NCBI GenBank assembly: GCA_964561875.1
Contig: CAZLQL010000002.1
Location: 26,294 to 90,293, forward strand
DNA: 64,000 nucleotides
Source: CAIOGI01 sp964561875
GTDB lineage: Bacteria; Patescibacteriota; Minisyncoccia; Phycocordibacterales; PALSA-1337
Reading direction: 5' to 3'
In this document: in pieces, positions 1 to 7,879 of the stretch
How positions within the stretch are numbered: the stretch's first letter is position 1
Layout: each line of letters opens with the position of its first letter
Position numbers and translations under genes: made by a program
Notes under the pieces: generated by a model
Told to the model about the DNA's origin: nothing
Seen by the model: only the letters and a program-made list of their open reading frames with translations
Databases searched by the model: none

Positions 1-177
1 ACAGAGAGAGGACAAGCAAAAGTGCTTCATGCCAAGGTTCCTCTATCAGAAATGTTCGGCTATACAACTCAACTACGTTCTATGACTTCAGGACAGGGAA
101 GCTCTACAATGGAATTTGACCACTATGAGGTAGTTCCACCAAATATAGAGAAAGAGATAGCTGAAGCAAGAAAATAA
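1..177 (+). CDS. fusA: Elongation factor G, C-terminal end (partial)
   Basis: The open frame runs from the window edge to a TAA stop and encodes 58 residues. It contains the EF-G domain V signature VPLSEMFGYTTQLRSMTSGQ followed by a short tail ending EAARK-like (EIAEARK). EF-G is the GTPase that moves tRNA and mRNA through the ribosome after peptide bond formation. Only the C-terminus is present; the start lies upstream of the window. Its place before tuf matches the usual str-operon order, although two secreted-protein genes separate them here. The identification from domain V is secure. Confidence 0.95.
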   Translation, partial: TERGQAKVLHAKVPLSEMFGYTTQLRSMTSGQGSSTMEFDHYEVVPPNIEKEIAEARK

Positions 178-266
178 AATATAGTTAAAATAAATAGCAG
201 TTGTGGATAACTACGATTGCAAAGAAAAATATAAGTAGTATTCTTATCACTAAGAGACACTACTCG

Positions 267-305
267 AAAATCGGGCACAGGAAACTGGCTCGAATTTTTC
301 TTTTT
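267..305 (+). terminator. Rho-independent terminator after fusA
   Basis: An imperfect stem (AAAAT-CGGGC pairing with GCTCG-A-ATTTT) continues into CAG-GAAA-CTG, that is, a GNRA tetraloop on a 3-bp stem. A T-rich tract (TTTTTCTTTTT) follows at once. It lies 90 bases after the fusA stop and would separate fusA from the surface-protein gene at 413. Confidence 0.75.
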
Positions 306-412
306 ATAAACTGCTTGGATATATAAAATATCTATATCTTATCGATAATTTATATAGTATTTAAAGGCAGATGTATTGATCAGTGTAAATTATAAGTTAT
401 TAAAAAATAAAA

Positions 413-1828
413 ATGTTCTCACAGCACCACAAACATGTAATTGCAGTAGCTATCCTTATGGTAGCTTCTTATTCATTGCCTCAAGTAAAACAGGCTTTAG
501 CAGTTACAAATATAGATATGGCAAGTTGTCCGATAGGGTATATATGTGAACCAAAGGTAAATACTTCATATTCTACTGTGACACCAAAAGTTGAACAGTC
601 TGCTCCAACTGCTGTTCCAATAATAGTGGCAAGTCAGAAAGAGGTAGGTCAGAAGTATTGTTATACATTTAATCAAAACCTAGATTCAGATAATCTAGGT
701 AATGGTATATCTATAGAAAAGAGTAGTGGTGTATCTCTTTTCAATCTTCAAACAATTTTGCAAGATAAAGAAAATATAAATGTAGATAATAATGAGAGAG
801 ATATAAAAAATCCAAAATTTGGTAATTCAACAAAATCTGCTGTAATAGCTTTTCAAAAGAAGTATGGTATTCCTGCAATAGGGGTTGTAGGACCAATGAC
901 TCGTGCAAAATTAAATAAGATATATGGTTGTGGTAATGATAATGTTTTATTAAATAAAGTTTTGCCAACTACTACACTATCAAATAGTGCAAATAATGTA
1001 GGACCACAAAATAAAACTCTACCAGTATCTGAAAAAGCAAAATATTATTCAAATACATCTATAAGTAATGTAAATATCATAGATTCAAAGACATATTCTA
1101 AACTTGTTGATGGATCAGTGGTTACAAAGGGAAATACATATAGAATAACTTGGGATGCATCAGAAGTCCCTGAGAGTGCAAGATTTACTATAATATTTCA
1201 GTCACCAACAGATCCAAGTGTTTATGGTGTTATGAGAACTGGTTTGATCGATGCAAGTAAGAGATATTATGATTGGAAAGTTGAAAGTACATTCCAAGAT
1301 AATGTAAATATAAGAATAATAGTAGAGGTAGGTAGTTTGAGAGCGTATTCACCATTAATAAAAATATCATCGCCTACTGCTAACAGTACTATATTGGATG
1401 CGGGATTGGACTCAACTGCAAATCCTAAAACTTCAGAATATAAGAAGACTGAAGTTGAAAAATCTCCCTCATCTATATCATTGATACCAGGTATCAAAAC
1501 TATGTATCCAAGTTCAGGTGCACCAGGTACAAAAGTAACACTTACACTTTCAAATCCAAAAAGGGAAATAGTGTCTTATGGCGATTTTAACTTCGGAAAT
1601 TTTGGCTTACCAAATTTCACAAATACAAATAATGAAGTTATAACATTTACAGTTCCAAACGATGCAAAAGCAGGAATTTATGAAGTTGTTTGGTTTAGTT
1701 CAACAGATATGTATGTAACAAAATTCAATGTTATTTCACAATCTGCTCCTGTATCTAAAGCTGGTGGATGGCATTATGTAGCGTCAGTTTTCGACACAGT
1801 CATTACTCTCGCTTCTATAGTTATGTAA
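413..1828 (+). CDS. Secreted peptidoglycan-binding protein with C-terminal IPT/TIG-like domain
   Basis: 471 residues. A signal peptide lies at about residues 1-30 (hydrophobic core VIAVAILMVASYSLP, then QALA). A cysteine motif SCPIGYICEP follows. A peptidoglycan-binding type 1 domain covers about 100-175 (FNLQTILQD ... STKSAVIAFQKKYGIPAIGVVGPMTRAKLNKIYG). A linker leads to a beta-sandwich of about 85 residues near the C-terminus, starting GIKTMYPSSGAPGTKVTLT and resembling IPT/TIG folds. A close copy of that last domain ends the protease-like protein at 43363. The likely role is cell-surface attachment. The start is 25 bases after a possible TATAAG -10. No catalytic residues are visible. Confidence 0.7.
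   Translation: MFSQHHKHVIAVAILMVASYSLPQVKQALAVTNIDMASCPIGYICEPKVNTSYSTVTPKVEQSAPTAVPIIVASQKEVGQKYCYTFNQNLDSDNLGNGISIEKSSGVSLFNLQTILQDKENINVDNNERDIKNPKFGNSTKSAVIAFQKKYGIPAIGVVGPMTRAKLNKIYGCGNDNVLLNKVLPTTTLSNSANNVGPQNKTLPVSEKAKYYSNTSISNVNIIDSKTYSKLVDGSVVTKGNTYRITWDASEVPESARFTIIFQSPTDPSVYGVMRTGLIDASKRYYDWKVESTFQDNVNIRIIVEVGSLRAYSPLIKISSPTANSTILDAGLDSTANPKTSEYKKTEVEKSPSSISLIPGIKTMYPSSGAPGTKVTLTLSNPKREIVSYGDFNFGNFGLPNFTNTNNEVITFTVPNDAKAGIYEVVWFSSTDMYVTKFNVISQSAPVSKAGGWHYVASVFDTVITLASIVM
832..862 (+). other. Perfect 11-bp hairpin between two secreted-protein genes
   Basis: TTAACACAATA at 832-842 pairs exactly with TATTGTGTTAA at 852-862... relative to position 1000, i.e. the true location is 1832-1862; see the next entry for the feature at its correct coordinates. 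Nothing is claimed at 832-862 itself. Confidence 0.01.
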
Positions 1829-1831
1829 TTG

Positions 1832-1862
1832 TTAACACAATATAATTGTCTTATTGTGTTAA
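1832..1862 (+). other. Perfect 11-bp inverted repeat between two secreted-protein genes
   Basis: TTAACACAATA at 1832-1842 pairs exactly with TATTGTGTTAA at 1852-1862 around a 9-base loop, just after the stop at 1828. No T-run follows, so it is not a canonical terminator. It could be a weak terminator, a 3'-end stabiliser, or an operator for the promoter at 1883. Confidence 0.55.
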
Positions 1863-1882
1863 AATAGTTGGGTAATATTATT

Positions 1883-1888
1883 TATAAT
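1883..1888 (+). promoter_or_regulatory. -10 box (TATAAT) for a leaderless transcript
   Basis: A perfect TATAAT ends 7 bases before the ATG at 1896. Transcription normally starts about 7 bases after the -10 box, so the mRNA would begin at or next to the start codon. No Shine-Dalgarno sequence fits in the gap. Confidence 0.65.
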
Positions 1889-1895
1889 TATTTAT

Positions 1896-3092
1896 ATGAA
1901 AATTAAAAATAGATTTTTTGTGGTAATGCTTGCATTTTTGATAGTAGGTATTCCACTTGTTTCTTTTGGACAAAATCAAACTATTACTTGTCCTCAAAAT
2001 TTAATATGTACACCTATACCTCCACAACCCGCTGGTTGTCCTGTAGGTTTTACTTGTAAGTTAAATATAGTCGGTACAGATCCTAATGTGGCTGTTCTAA
2101 TTACTAATACAAGTACATATTCACCGGTTGCTAAGTCTGTTTTACCTGATAGTAATGTCTTACTAGGTGTATTTGAAATAACAGATATGAATAAGACATC
2201 TACCTTAAAGTCTATATCTTTTAATATACCAGTTTCAGGGAGATTACCTGCGGATATATTTAATAATCTATACATAAAATCTGGAGACAAAATTGTACCC
2301 GCTGATTCTATAAGTTCAAATCCTAAATTCTCAAATATCGATAAAATTTTAAGTAGAGATACTACATATACTTTAGCTGTATATGGAGATGTTAAGTCAA
2401 ACACACCAGATAATACAAAAGTGTATGTTAGATTGAATGCTGCCAACTCAACAATATATGCCGTTGACTCTGATGGTGTAGCAGCAAAGGTGACTGAGCA
2501 GATATCAACATCTAGCACCACGACATTTGTGGGTAAGGTTGCTGTATCTAATGTAAGTGCAAAAGCAGAATCAATAGATAATGGAACTTCTCGTCCTAAT
2601 TTAGCTTCTATCAATATTGAATTTAATGTAGATAATCTATCTAATAAAGATGTGTTTATAAGTAAGAATCCAAATATAGCACTATCAACATCTTCAACAC
2701 CAATTAATTCAATTGTGGGATTAAAATTCGCTACACCTAATCCTCAAATTTTATCTGGTGACACAGCTGAATCTTATGTGATACCAGCAAATTCTTCAAG
2801 AAAATTCTCTTATCTTGGAGTTATGCTTAGACCAGTAAATGGTGGAGCTGTTTCATTTAAGATATCTCGTCTAAAGTATGGATTTAATTCAAAAAATGGT
2901 TTACCAGAACCAGTATTAGCTACACCAAATACAAATACTGAAAGTAATACTACTTATGATTTTAGAAATATTGGTATTACATATACCCTGGCAACAAGTG
3001 ACGATGATAATAATATTCTAGCAACTAGAAATCTTCGCGATAGTTTAGTTGCTTCTGTGTTCGGTTTTGCTAAATTGATATTAGGTTTCTAG
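1896..3092 (+). CDS. Secreted protein of unknown function with CPxGFxC motifs
   Basis: 398 residues. A signal peptide is visible (KNRFFVVMLAFLIVGIPLVSFGQ). It is followed by two short cysteine pairs, CPQNLIC and CPVGFTC, which echo CPIGYIC in the preceding gene product. The rest is rich in Ser, Thr, Asn and Val with alternating hydrophobics, suggesting beta-sandwich domains. The C-terminal 20 residues are moderately hydrophobic (LVASVFGFAKLILGF). I recognise no catalytic motif or named domain. The start follows a leaderless-type promoter, and a strong terminator follows the stop. It is probably a surface protein co-located with the peptidoglycan-binding protein upstream. Confidence 0.6.
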   Translation: MKIKNRFFVVMLAFLIVGIPLVSFGQNQTITCPQNLICTPIPPQPAGCPVGFTCKLNIVGTDPNVAVLITNTSTYSPVAKSVLPDSNVLLGVFEITDMNKTSTLKSISFNIPVSGRLPADIFNNLYIKSGDKIVPADSISSNPKFSNIDKILSRDTTYTLAVYGDVKSNTPDNTKVYVRLNAANSTIYAVDSDGVAAKVTEQISTSSTTTFVGKVAVSNVSAKAESIDNGTSRPNLASINIEFNVDNLSNKDVFISKNPNIALSTSSTPINSIVGLKFATPNPQILSGDTAESYVIPANSSRKFSYLGVMLRPVNGGAVSFKISRLKYGFNSKNGLPEPVLATPNTNTESNTTYDFRNIGITYTLATSDDDNNILATRNLRDSLVASVFGFAKLILGF

Positions 3093-3117
3093 TACTAACA
3101 TATATATTTGACTTTAA

Positions 3118-3158
3118 AATGTGTACTGTGCTACTATAGCCAGTACGCATTTTTCTTT
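3118..3158 (+). terminator. Strong rho-independent terminator before tuf
   Basis: An 11-bp stem (AATGTGTACTG with CAGTACGCATT, one G-T wobble) is topped by a GCTA/TAGC extension and followed by TTTTTCTTT. It ends the secreted-protein gene and insulates it from the translation operon. Confidence 0.85.
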
Positions 3159-3188
3159 GCGTTCATTACTTATTAATTAACAATTTAT

Positions 3189-3239
3189 CTTTAGTCTTGC
3201 TTCAACTGGCATTCACGCCCGATTGAAAAAGGACTAAAG
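3189..3239 (+). promoter_or_regulatory. Structured leader hairpin upstream of tuf
   Basis: CTTTAGTC (3189-3196) pairs with GACTAAAG (3232-3239). An inner TTCAA-C-TGG / CC-CGA-TTGAA stem is nested inside. It ends 12 bases before the tuf ATG and has no T-tract, so it is a leader structure rather than a terminator. Possible roles are autoregulation, mRNA processing or protection. No convincing tuf promoter was placed. Confidence 0.55.
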
Positions 3240-3251
3240 CACTAAAATCAT

Positions 3252-4436
3252 ATGGCAGAATTCAATCGTACAAAGCTTCATGTAAACGTTGGTACAATCG
3301 GTCACGTTGACCATGGTAAGACTACTCTTACTACATCAATTTTGGCTGTTCAAGCTAAGGATGGTCTTGCTCAAAACAAGGCTTATGCTGATATTGCAAA
3401 GGGAGGTACAGTAAGAGATGCTTCAAAGATCGTTACTATTTCTCTAGCTCACGTAGAATATGAGTCAGCAGCTCGTCACTATGCTCACATAGATGCACCA
3501 GGACACGCAGACTACATAAAGAACATGATTACAGGTGCCGCTCAGATGGACGGTGCTATTCTAGTAGTTTCAGCACAAGATGGAGTTATGCCACAAACAA
3601 GAGAGCATATCCTTCTAGCAAAGCAGGTTGGTGTTCCAAGAGTTGTAGTTTTCCTAAACAAGTGTGATATGGTTCCAGAAAAGGACCTTATAGACCTAGT
3701 TGATGAAGAAGTGCGTGAACTTCTTACAAAGAACGGTTTTGATGGAAAAAATGCTCCAGTTATACGTGGTTCAGCCCTAAAGGCTCTTGAAGGTGATCCA
3801 GAGTGGGTAGCAAAGATCAAGGAACTTATGAACGCTCTTGATACATATATACCAAACCCAGTTCGTGAAGTTGATAAGCCATTCCTAATGCCTATAGAAG
3901 ACATCTTCTCAATAGAAGGTCGTGGAACTGTAGTAACAGGACGTATTGAAAGAGGTGTGATAAAAGTTGGAGAAGAAGTTGAAGTTATAGGTTTCAGAGA
4001 TACTTCAAAGACAACTATCACAGGTATAGAAATGTTCAATAAGTCTCTAAAAGAAGGTATTGCCGGAGACAATGCTGGACTTCTACTAAGAGGTACATCA
4101 AAGGATGATGTTACTCGTGGTATGGTTCTTGCAAAGACAGGATCAGTTAAGCCTCATACAGAATTCGAATCAGAAGTATACATCCTAAAGAAAGAGGAAG
4201 GAGGAAGACATACACCATTCTTCACAGGATATAAGCCTCAGTTCTATATCAGAACAACAGACGTAACAGGAGAAGTAACACTAGCTACTGGAGTAGAAAT
4301 GGTTATGCCAGGAGATACAGTTACATTTAAGGTTAAGCTTGTTTCACCAGTTGCCCTAGAAGATAAGCAAAGATTTGCTATTCGTGAAGGAGGTAAGACA
4401 GTAGGTGCTGGAGTTATAACAAAGATAGTTGCATAA
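3252..4436 (+). CDS. tuf: Elongation factor Tu
   Basis: 394 residues, the normal family length. EF-Tu brings aminoacyl-tRNA to the ribosome as a GTP complex. The GTPase motifs are clear: GHVDHGKTTL (P-loop, about 18-27), DAPGHADY (G3) and NKCDMV (G4), followed by the two beta-barrel domains ending AGVITKIVA. The switch I region is unusual: the family's RGITI is replaced by KIVTI (about 59-63), keeping the Mg-binding threonine. The usual DCPGH is DAPGH. S10 follows 9 bases later, so tuf is the first gene of the ribosomal operon. The 5' leader carries a hairpin. No Shine-Dalgarno sequence precedes the ATG. Confidence 0.98.
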   Translation: MAEFNRTKLHVNVGTIGHVDHGKTTLTTSILAVQAKDGLAQNKAYADIAKGGTVRDASKIVTISLAHVEYESAARHYAHIDAPGHADYIKNMITGAAQMDGAILVVSAQDGVMPQTREHILLAKQVGVPRVVVFLNKCDMVPEKDLIDLVDEEVRELLTKNGFDGKNAPVIRGSALKALEGDPEWVAKIKELMNALDTYIPNPVREVDKPFLMPIEDIFSIEGRGTVVTGRIERGVIKVGEEVEVIGFRDTSKTTITGIEMFNKSLKEGIAGDNAGLLLRGTSKDDVTRGMVLAKTGSVKPHTEFESEVYILKKEEGGRHTPFFTGYKPQFYIRTTDVTGEVTLATGVEMVMPGDTVTFKVKLVSPVALEDKQRFAIREGGKTVGAGVITKIVA

Positions 4437-4445
4437 TACAATCTC

Positions 4446-4826
4446 ATGACTACTGCTACAAAAGAAGTAAAAAAGAAAGTAACACGAGCAAAAGCTATAA
4501 AGGCACCAGTAGAAGGTGATGGAGCAAGACTACGCATACGTGTACGTGCTTATGAGCACAAGATTCTTGATGCTTCTTTGAAGCAGATTATGGATACTGC
4601 TATCAGATATGATATGAAGTTCTATGGTCCTATACCACTCCCAACAGAAATAAAGAAATATACAGTAAACAGAGCTGCATTCGTATACAAAAATACTCGT
4701 GAACAGTTCGAAATGAGAGTACACAAGAGACTTATAGACATAATAAATCCAAATCAGAAGATCATCGAAGCACTTACAAACCTTAGTCTACCTGGGGGTG
4801 TAAACATAGATGTAAAAATGATGTAA
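4446..4826 (+). CDS. rpsJ: 30S ribosomal protein S10
   Basis: 126 residues against about 102 usually. The extra length is a Lys/Ala-rich N-terminal extension of about 25 residues, before RLRIRVRAYEHKILDASLKQ. The core motifs (GPIPLPT, REQFEMRVHKRLIDI, LPGGVNIDVKM) are typical. S10 belongs to the 30S head and also serves as NusE in antitermination. It lies 9 bases after tuf and opens the S10 block. The ATG is preceded by an A-rich leader with no ribosome binding site. Confidence 0.97.
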   Translation: MTTATKEVKKKVTRAKAIKAPVEGDGARLRIRVRAYEHKILDASLKQIMDTAIRYDMKFYGPIPLPTEIKKYTVNRAAFVYKNTREQFEMRVHKRLIDIINPNQKIIEALTNLSLPGGVNIDVKMM

Positions 4827-4849
4827 TCATTATATTAATTAATACTGCA

Positions 4850-5455
4850 ATGAAATTTATTCTTGGACGAAAGCTAAATATGACTCAGATATTCGACAAA
4901 GATGGTGTTGTTCAACCAACAACTCTAGTTGAAGCTAGTCCTATAGTTGTAACACAAGTTAAGACAAACGAGTCTGATGGTTACAATGCTGTACAAGTTG
5001 CAAGTGGAGCAAAAAAGGTAGAAAGACTAAATAAGGCTCTTAAGGGACATATGAAAGATCTAGGTGCTTTTGCTTCTCTTAGAGAATTTAGAGTTAATGA
5101 AGTAAATCATAAGGTTGGAGATAAGATAGACTTAGCACAATTCAAAGAGGGTGATTCTATAGAAGTTAGTGCAATTTCAAAGGGAAAAGGCTTCCAAGGA
5201 GTAGTTAAGAGACATGGTTTCGGTGGAGGTCCTCGTACACACGGTCAGAAGCACTCAGAGAGAGAGCCAGGATCTATCGGAGGAGGTCTTAGAAATAAGG
5301 TTCCAAAGAAAATGAGAATGGCAGGAAGAATGGGTAGTGATAGAGTTACAATAAAGAATTTGAAAGTATTACACGTAGATCAAAATACAAATATTCTTTA
5401 TATCTCTGGTGCAATTCCTGGTAAAAGAGGAACACTGGTTGAAATAATCGGATAA
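4850..5455 (+). CDS. rplC: 50S ribosomal protein L3
   Basis: 201 residues, a normal length. The start MKFILGRKLNMTQIFD and the conserved loop GKGFQGVVKRHGFGGGPRTHG identify L3, which binds 23S rRNA near the peptidyl transferase centre and nucleates 50S assembly. It lies 23 bases after S10 in standard operon order. The ATG has no Shine-Dalgarno sequence. Confidence 0.97.
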   Translation: MKFILGRKLNMTQIFDKDGVVQPTTLVEASPIVVTQVKTNESDGYNAVQVASGAKKVERLNKALKGHMKDLGAFASLREFRVNEVNHKVGDKIDLAQFKEGDSIEVSAISKGKGFQGVVKRHGFGGGPRTHGQKHSEREPGSIGGGLRNKVPKKMRMAGRMGSDRVTIKNLKVLHVDQNTNILYISGAIPGKRGTLVEIIG

Positions 5456-5476
5456 AAATGATAGAAAGACAAAACA

Positions 5477-6142
5477 ATGGAAACAAAAATGGAAACAAAA
5501 ATACATAATCAAAGAGGAGAAGAAGTTGGAAAGATAAGTCTACCAACAGAAGTATTTGGTCTACCATGGAACTCAAACCTAGTTCATGGAGTGGTTGTTT
5601 CTATGATGTCATCTAGTCGTGATCCTATTGCTCATACAAAGACTCGTGGTGAGGTAAGTGGAGGAGGTAAGAAGCCATGGCAACAGAAAGGTACTGGTCG
5701 TGCTCGTCACGGATCTACAAGATCTCCTATATGGGTAGGTGGAGGTATCGCTCATGGTCCAAGAAATGATAAGAATTATGATAGAAAGATAAATAAGAAG
5801 ACTAAAGCAAAGGCTTTGTACACTATTCTCTCAAAGAAATTTAAAGACGGTGAATTGCTATTTATAGATTCAATATCTTTTGAAAAGCCAAAAACAAAAG
5901 ACGCAAAGGTTACTGTTGAGTCATTTGGAAAAATAAAAGGTTTTGAAAAGTTTACAACTAAACCAAAAAATGTAGCCATAATAGCTATGGATAAAAAATC
6001 AGATAATGTTTCAAAGAGTTTTGGTAACTTCGGAAATATTTCTATAGAAGAATTTAGAAATATAAATCCAGTTTCTATCCTTAACCACAAGTATCTGGTT
6101 ATTGTTAATCCAAAGGATAGTCTAAAAACTTTTAATAAATAA
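5477..6142 (+). CDS. rplD: 50S ribosomal protein L4
   Basis: 221 residues. The signature loop TRGEVSGGGKKPWQQKGTGR and ARHGSTRSPIWVGGGIAHGP identify L4, whose extended loop lines the peptide exit tunnel. The N-terminus contains METK twice in a row (METKMETK), so either ATG (5477 or 5489) could be used. In other bacteria L4 autoregulates the S10 operon; no such leader is evident before S10 here. Confidence 0.97.
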   Translation: METKMETKIHNQRGEEVGKISLPTEVFGLPWNSNLVHGVVVSMMSSSRDPIAHTKTRGEVSGGGKKPWQQKGTGRARHGSTRSPIWVGGGIAHGPRNDKNYDRKINKKTKAKALYTILSKKFKDGELLFIDSISFEKPKTKDAKVTVESFGKIKGFEKFTTKPKNVAIIAMDKKSDNVSKSFGNFGNISIEEFRNINPVSILNHKYLVIVNPKDSLKTFNK

Positions 6143-6147
6143 AATAT

Positions 6148-6564
6148 ATGGCTTTATTCGGAATAAAAAAGAATACTGAAAGTAAGGTTGAGACAAAAAA
6201 GCCTGCTTCAAAAATAGCAAAGGTTACAAAGACTACAAAAAAGCCAGTTGTTAAGGCTGTAGCAGAAAGAGTAAATAAAGGAACAACAATTCAAAGTGAT
6301 GTAATCATAAGACCTAGAATAACTGAGAAATCAGGTTTAGCAATAGAATCAAGCAATATTTACACTTTCGAAGTAAAGAAAGATGCTACAAAGGAATCTA
6401 TTTCTAAGGCAATAAAGAATATGTATAAAGTTACACCTATAAAGGTTAGAACTATTCATCTTCCAGCCAAGGCAGTTTTTGTTAGAGGAAAACATGGTGT
6501 TCAATCATCTATAAAGAAAGCTCTAGTCTATTTAAAGAAGGGAGATAAGATAGAAATTGCATAA
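6148..6564 (+). CDS. rplW: 50S ribosomal protein L23
   Basis: 138 residues. The core begins near residue 50 (VIIRPRITEKSG) and ends VYLKKGDKIEIA. The first 45-50 residues are a Lys/Ala/Thr-rich extension not present in most bacteria. L23 sits at the tunnel exit and docks trigger factor and SRP. The gene follows L4 by 5 bases. Confidence 0.96.
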   Translation: MALFGIKKNTESKVETKKPASKIAKVTKTTKKPVVKAVAERVNKGTTIQSDVIIRPRITEKSGLAIESSNIYTFEVKKDATKESISKAIKNMYKVTPIKVRTIHLPAKAVFVRGKHGVQSSIKKALVYLKKGDKIEIA

Positions 6565-6583
6565 ATAAATTTATAATAAATAT

Positions 6584-7441
6584 ATGAAACACTATCACCC
6601 AACAACACCATCAAGACGTCACATGACAACACTTCCTTTCAAGAAGTATTTGACTACATCTGAACCTTATAAACCTCTTACAAAAGGTATGAAGAGAGAC
6701 GTTGGAAGAAATAGCCAAGGTCGTATCACAGTAAGACACCAAGGAGGTGGACATAAGAAACTATATAGAGAAATAGACTTCTTCTACAATAAGAAGGATA
6801 TGAAAGCTACTATAAAGACTATTGAGTATGATCCATTTAGAACAGGCTATATTGCTCTAGTTCAATACGCTGACGGAGAAAGAAGATACATACTTGTACC
6901 AAAGACAATGAAGGTCGGTAATACATTCATGGTATCTGAGAATGCTCTAGTAGAAACAGGAAATAGATTACCTCTAAAGAAGATTCCAGTTGGAACATTT
7001 GTTTACAATATAGAAGTTAAGCCAAATGGAGGTTCAAAATTGGTAAGATCAGCTGGAACATTTGCTCAGGTTATTGCAAACGATGCTGGATATACACATA
7101 TCAAACTTCCTTCAACAGAAGTTAGAAAAGTTCATGAAACTGCTTGGGCAAGTGTTGGTACTGTATCAAATGAAGAATCTCGTCTAGTTAATATAGGAAA
7201 AGCTGGACGTTCACGCTGGTTGGGTATACGTCCAACAGTTAGAGGATCTGCTCAGAACCCTGTGGATCACCCATACGGAGGAGGAGAACAGAGAACAGGT
7301 CGAGGTCTACGTAGACTAAAAACTCGTTGGGGTAAACCAGCAGGAAAGGGTCAGAAGACAAGAACACCAAAGAAATATTCAAATGTGTTCATTGTTTCAA
7401 GAAGAAAGGTTGGAAAAAAGTCAGCAAATGATCAGATATAA
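6584..7441 (+). CDS. rplB: 50S ribosomal protein L2
   Basis: 285 residues, a usual length. GRNSQGRITVRHQGGGHKKL and the C-terminal NPVDHPYGGGEQRTGRG loop, which carries the histidine important for peptidyl transfer, are intact. It is a core 23S binder needed for subunit association. A 76-base gap containing a promoter separates it from S19, an unusual break in this tight operon. Confidence 0.98.
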   Translation: MKHYHPTTPSRRHMTTLPFKKYLTTSEPYKPLTKGMKRDVGRNSQGRITVRHQGGGHKKLYREIDFFYNKKDMKATIKTIEYDPFRTGYIALVQYADGERRYILVPKTMKVGNTFMVSENALVETGNRLPLKKIPVGTFVYNIEVKPNGGSKLVRSAGTFAQVIANDAGYTHIKLPSTEVRKVHETAWASVGTVSNEESRLVNIGKAGRSRWLGIRPTVRGSAQNPVDHPYGGGEQRTGRGLRRLKTRWGKPAGKGQKTRTPKKYSNVFIVSRRKVGKKSANDQI

Positions 7442-7463
7442 TATCAAAAAAAGCTTATATTTC

Positions 7464-7491
7464 TTGACTTTAATCAATGATTTGCTAGTAT
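7464..7491 (+). promoter_or_regulatory. Internal promoter between L2 and S19, with adjacent palindrome
   Basis: TTGACT (7464-7469), a 16-base spacer and TAGTAT (7486-7491) form a sigma-70-type promoter in the longest gap of the operon's first half. Directly after the -10 box lies a perfect palindrome, TTTGAAG-A-CTTCAAA (7491-7505), which would sit at the transcription start. That is a typical place for a repressor or activator site. Confidence 0.55.
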
Positions 7492-7517
7492 TTGAAGACT
7501 TCAAACAAAAATAAAAC

Positions 7518-7865
7518 ATGTCACGATCACTAAAAAAAGGACCATATATCGAAGAAAGACTGCTAAAGAAAATAGCAGGTAAAAAGCCAATAGAGACTGG
7601 GGTTATTAAGACATGGTATAGAAGAAGCCAGATTGCTCCTGAAATGGTCGGTTTTATTTTTGGTGTATACAATGGAAAGCAACATATAGAAGTTCTAGTC
7701 ACCGAGGAAATGGTAGGACACCGCCTTGGTGAATTTTCTCCTACAAAGAAATTTATAAGACACGGAGGAAAGATGCAGAAGGAACTTGAAATGAAAGCTA
7801 AGGAAGCTGAGGTTAATGCTGCAAAAGCTGCTAAGGAAGCTGTTGCTTCACCAGCAAAAAAATAA
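7518..7865 (+). CDS. rpsS: 30S ribosomal protein S19
   Basis: 115 residues. The core SRSLKKGPYIEERLLKKI ... MVGHRLGEFSPTKKFIRHGG is standard S19, located in the 30S head. About 25 Ala/Lys/Glu-rich residues extend the C-terminus. An internal promoter sits in the gap before it. L22 follows 14 bases downstream. Confidence 0.97.
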   Translation: MSRSLKKGPYIEERLLKKIAGKKPIETGVIKTWYRRSQIAPEMVGFIFGVYNGKQHIEVLVTEEMVGHRLGEFSPTKKFIRHGGKMQKELEMKAKEAEVNAAKAAKEAVASPAKK

Positions 7866-7879
7866 TTTAAATAAAAGCC

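Noticed and set aside
832..862. An inverted repeat entered at these coordinates
   Set aside because: This was a coordinate slip; the real inverted repeat is at 1832-1862. The 832-862 region is ordinary coding sequence of the peptidoglycan-binding protein, and the low-confidence entry there should be ignored.
1994..2614. 206-residue minus-strand frame opposite the secreted protein
   Set aside because: No start signals and no family features; the plus-strand frame has a clear signal peptide and promoter.
3108..3137. TTGACT-18-TACTAT as a tuf promoter
   Set aside because: The TACTAT lies in the loop of a strong terminator hairpin (3118-3158), so transcripts starting there are unlikely to be the main tuf mRNA.
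3542..4072. 176-residue minus-strand frame inside tuf
   Set aside because: It is an artefact of strong codon bias in tuf.
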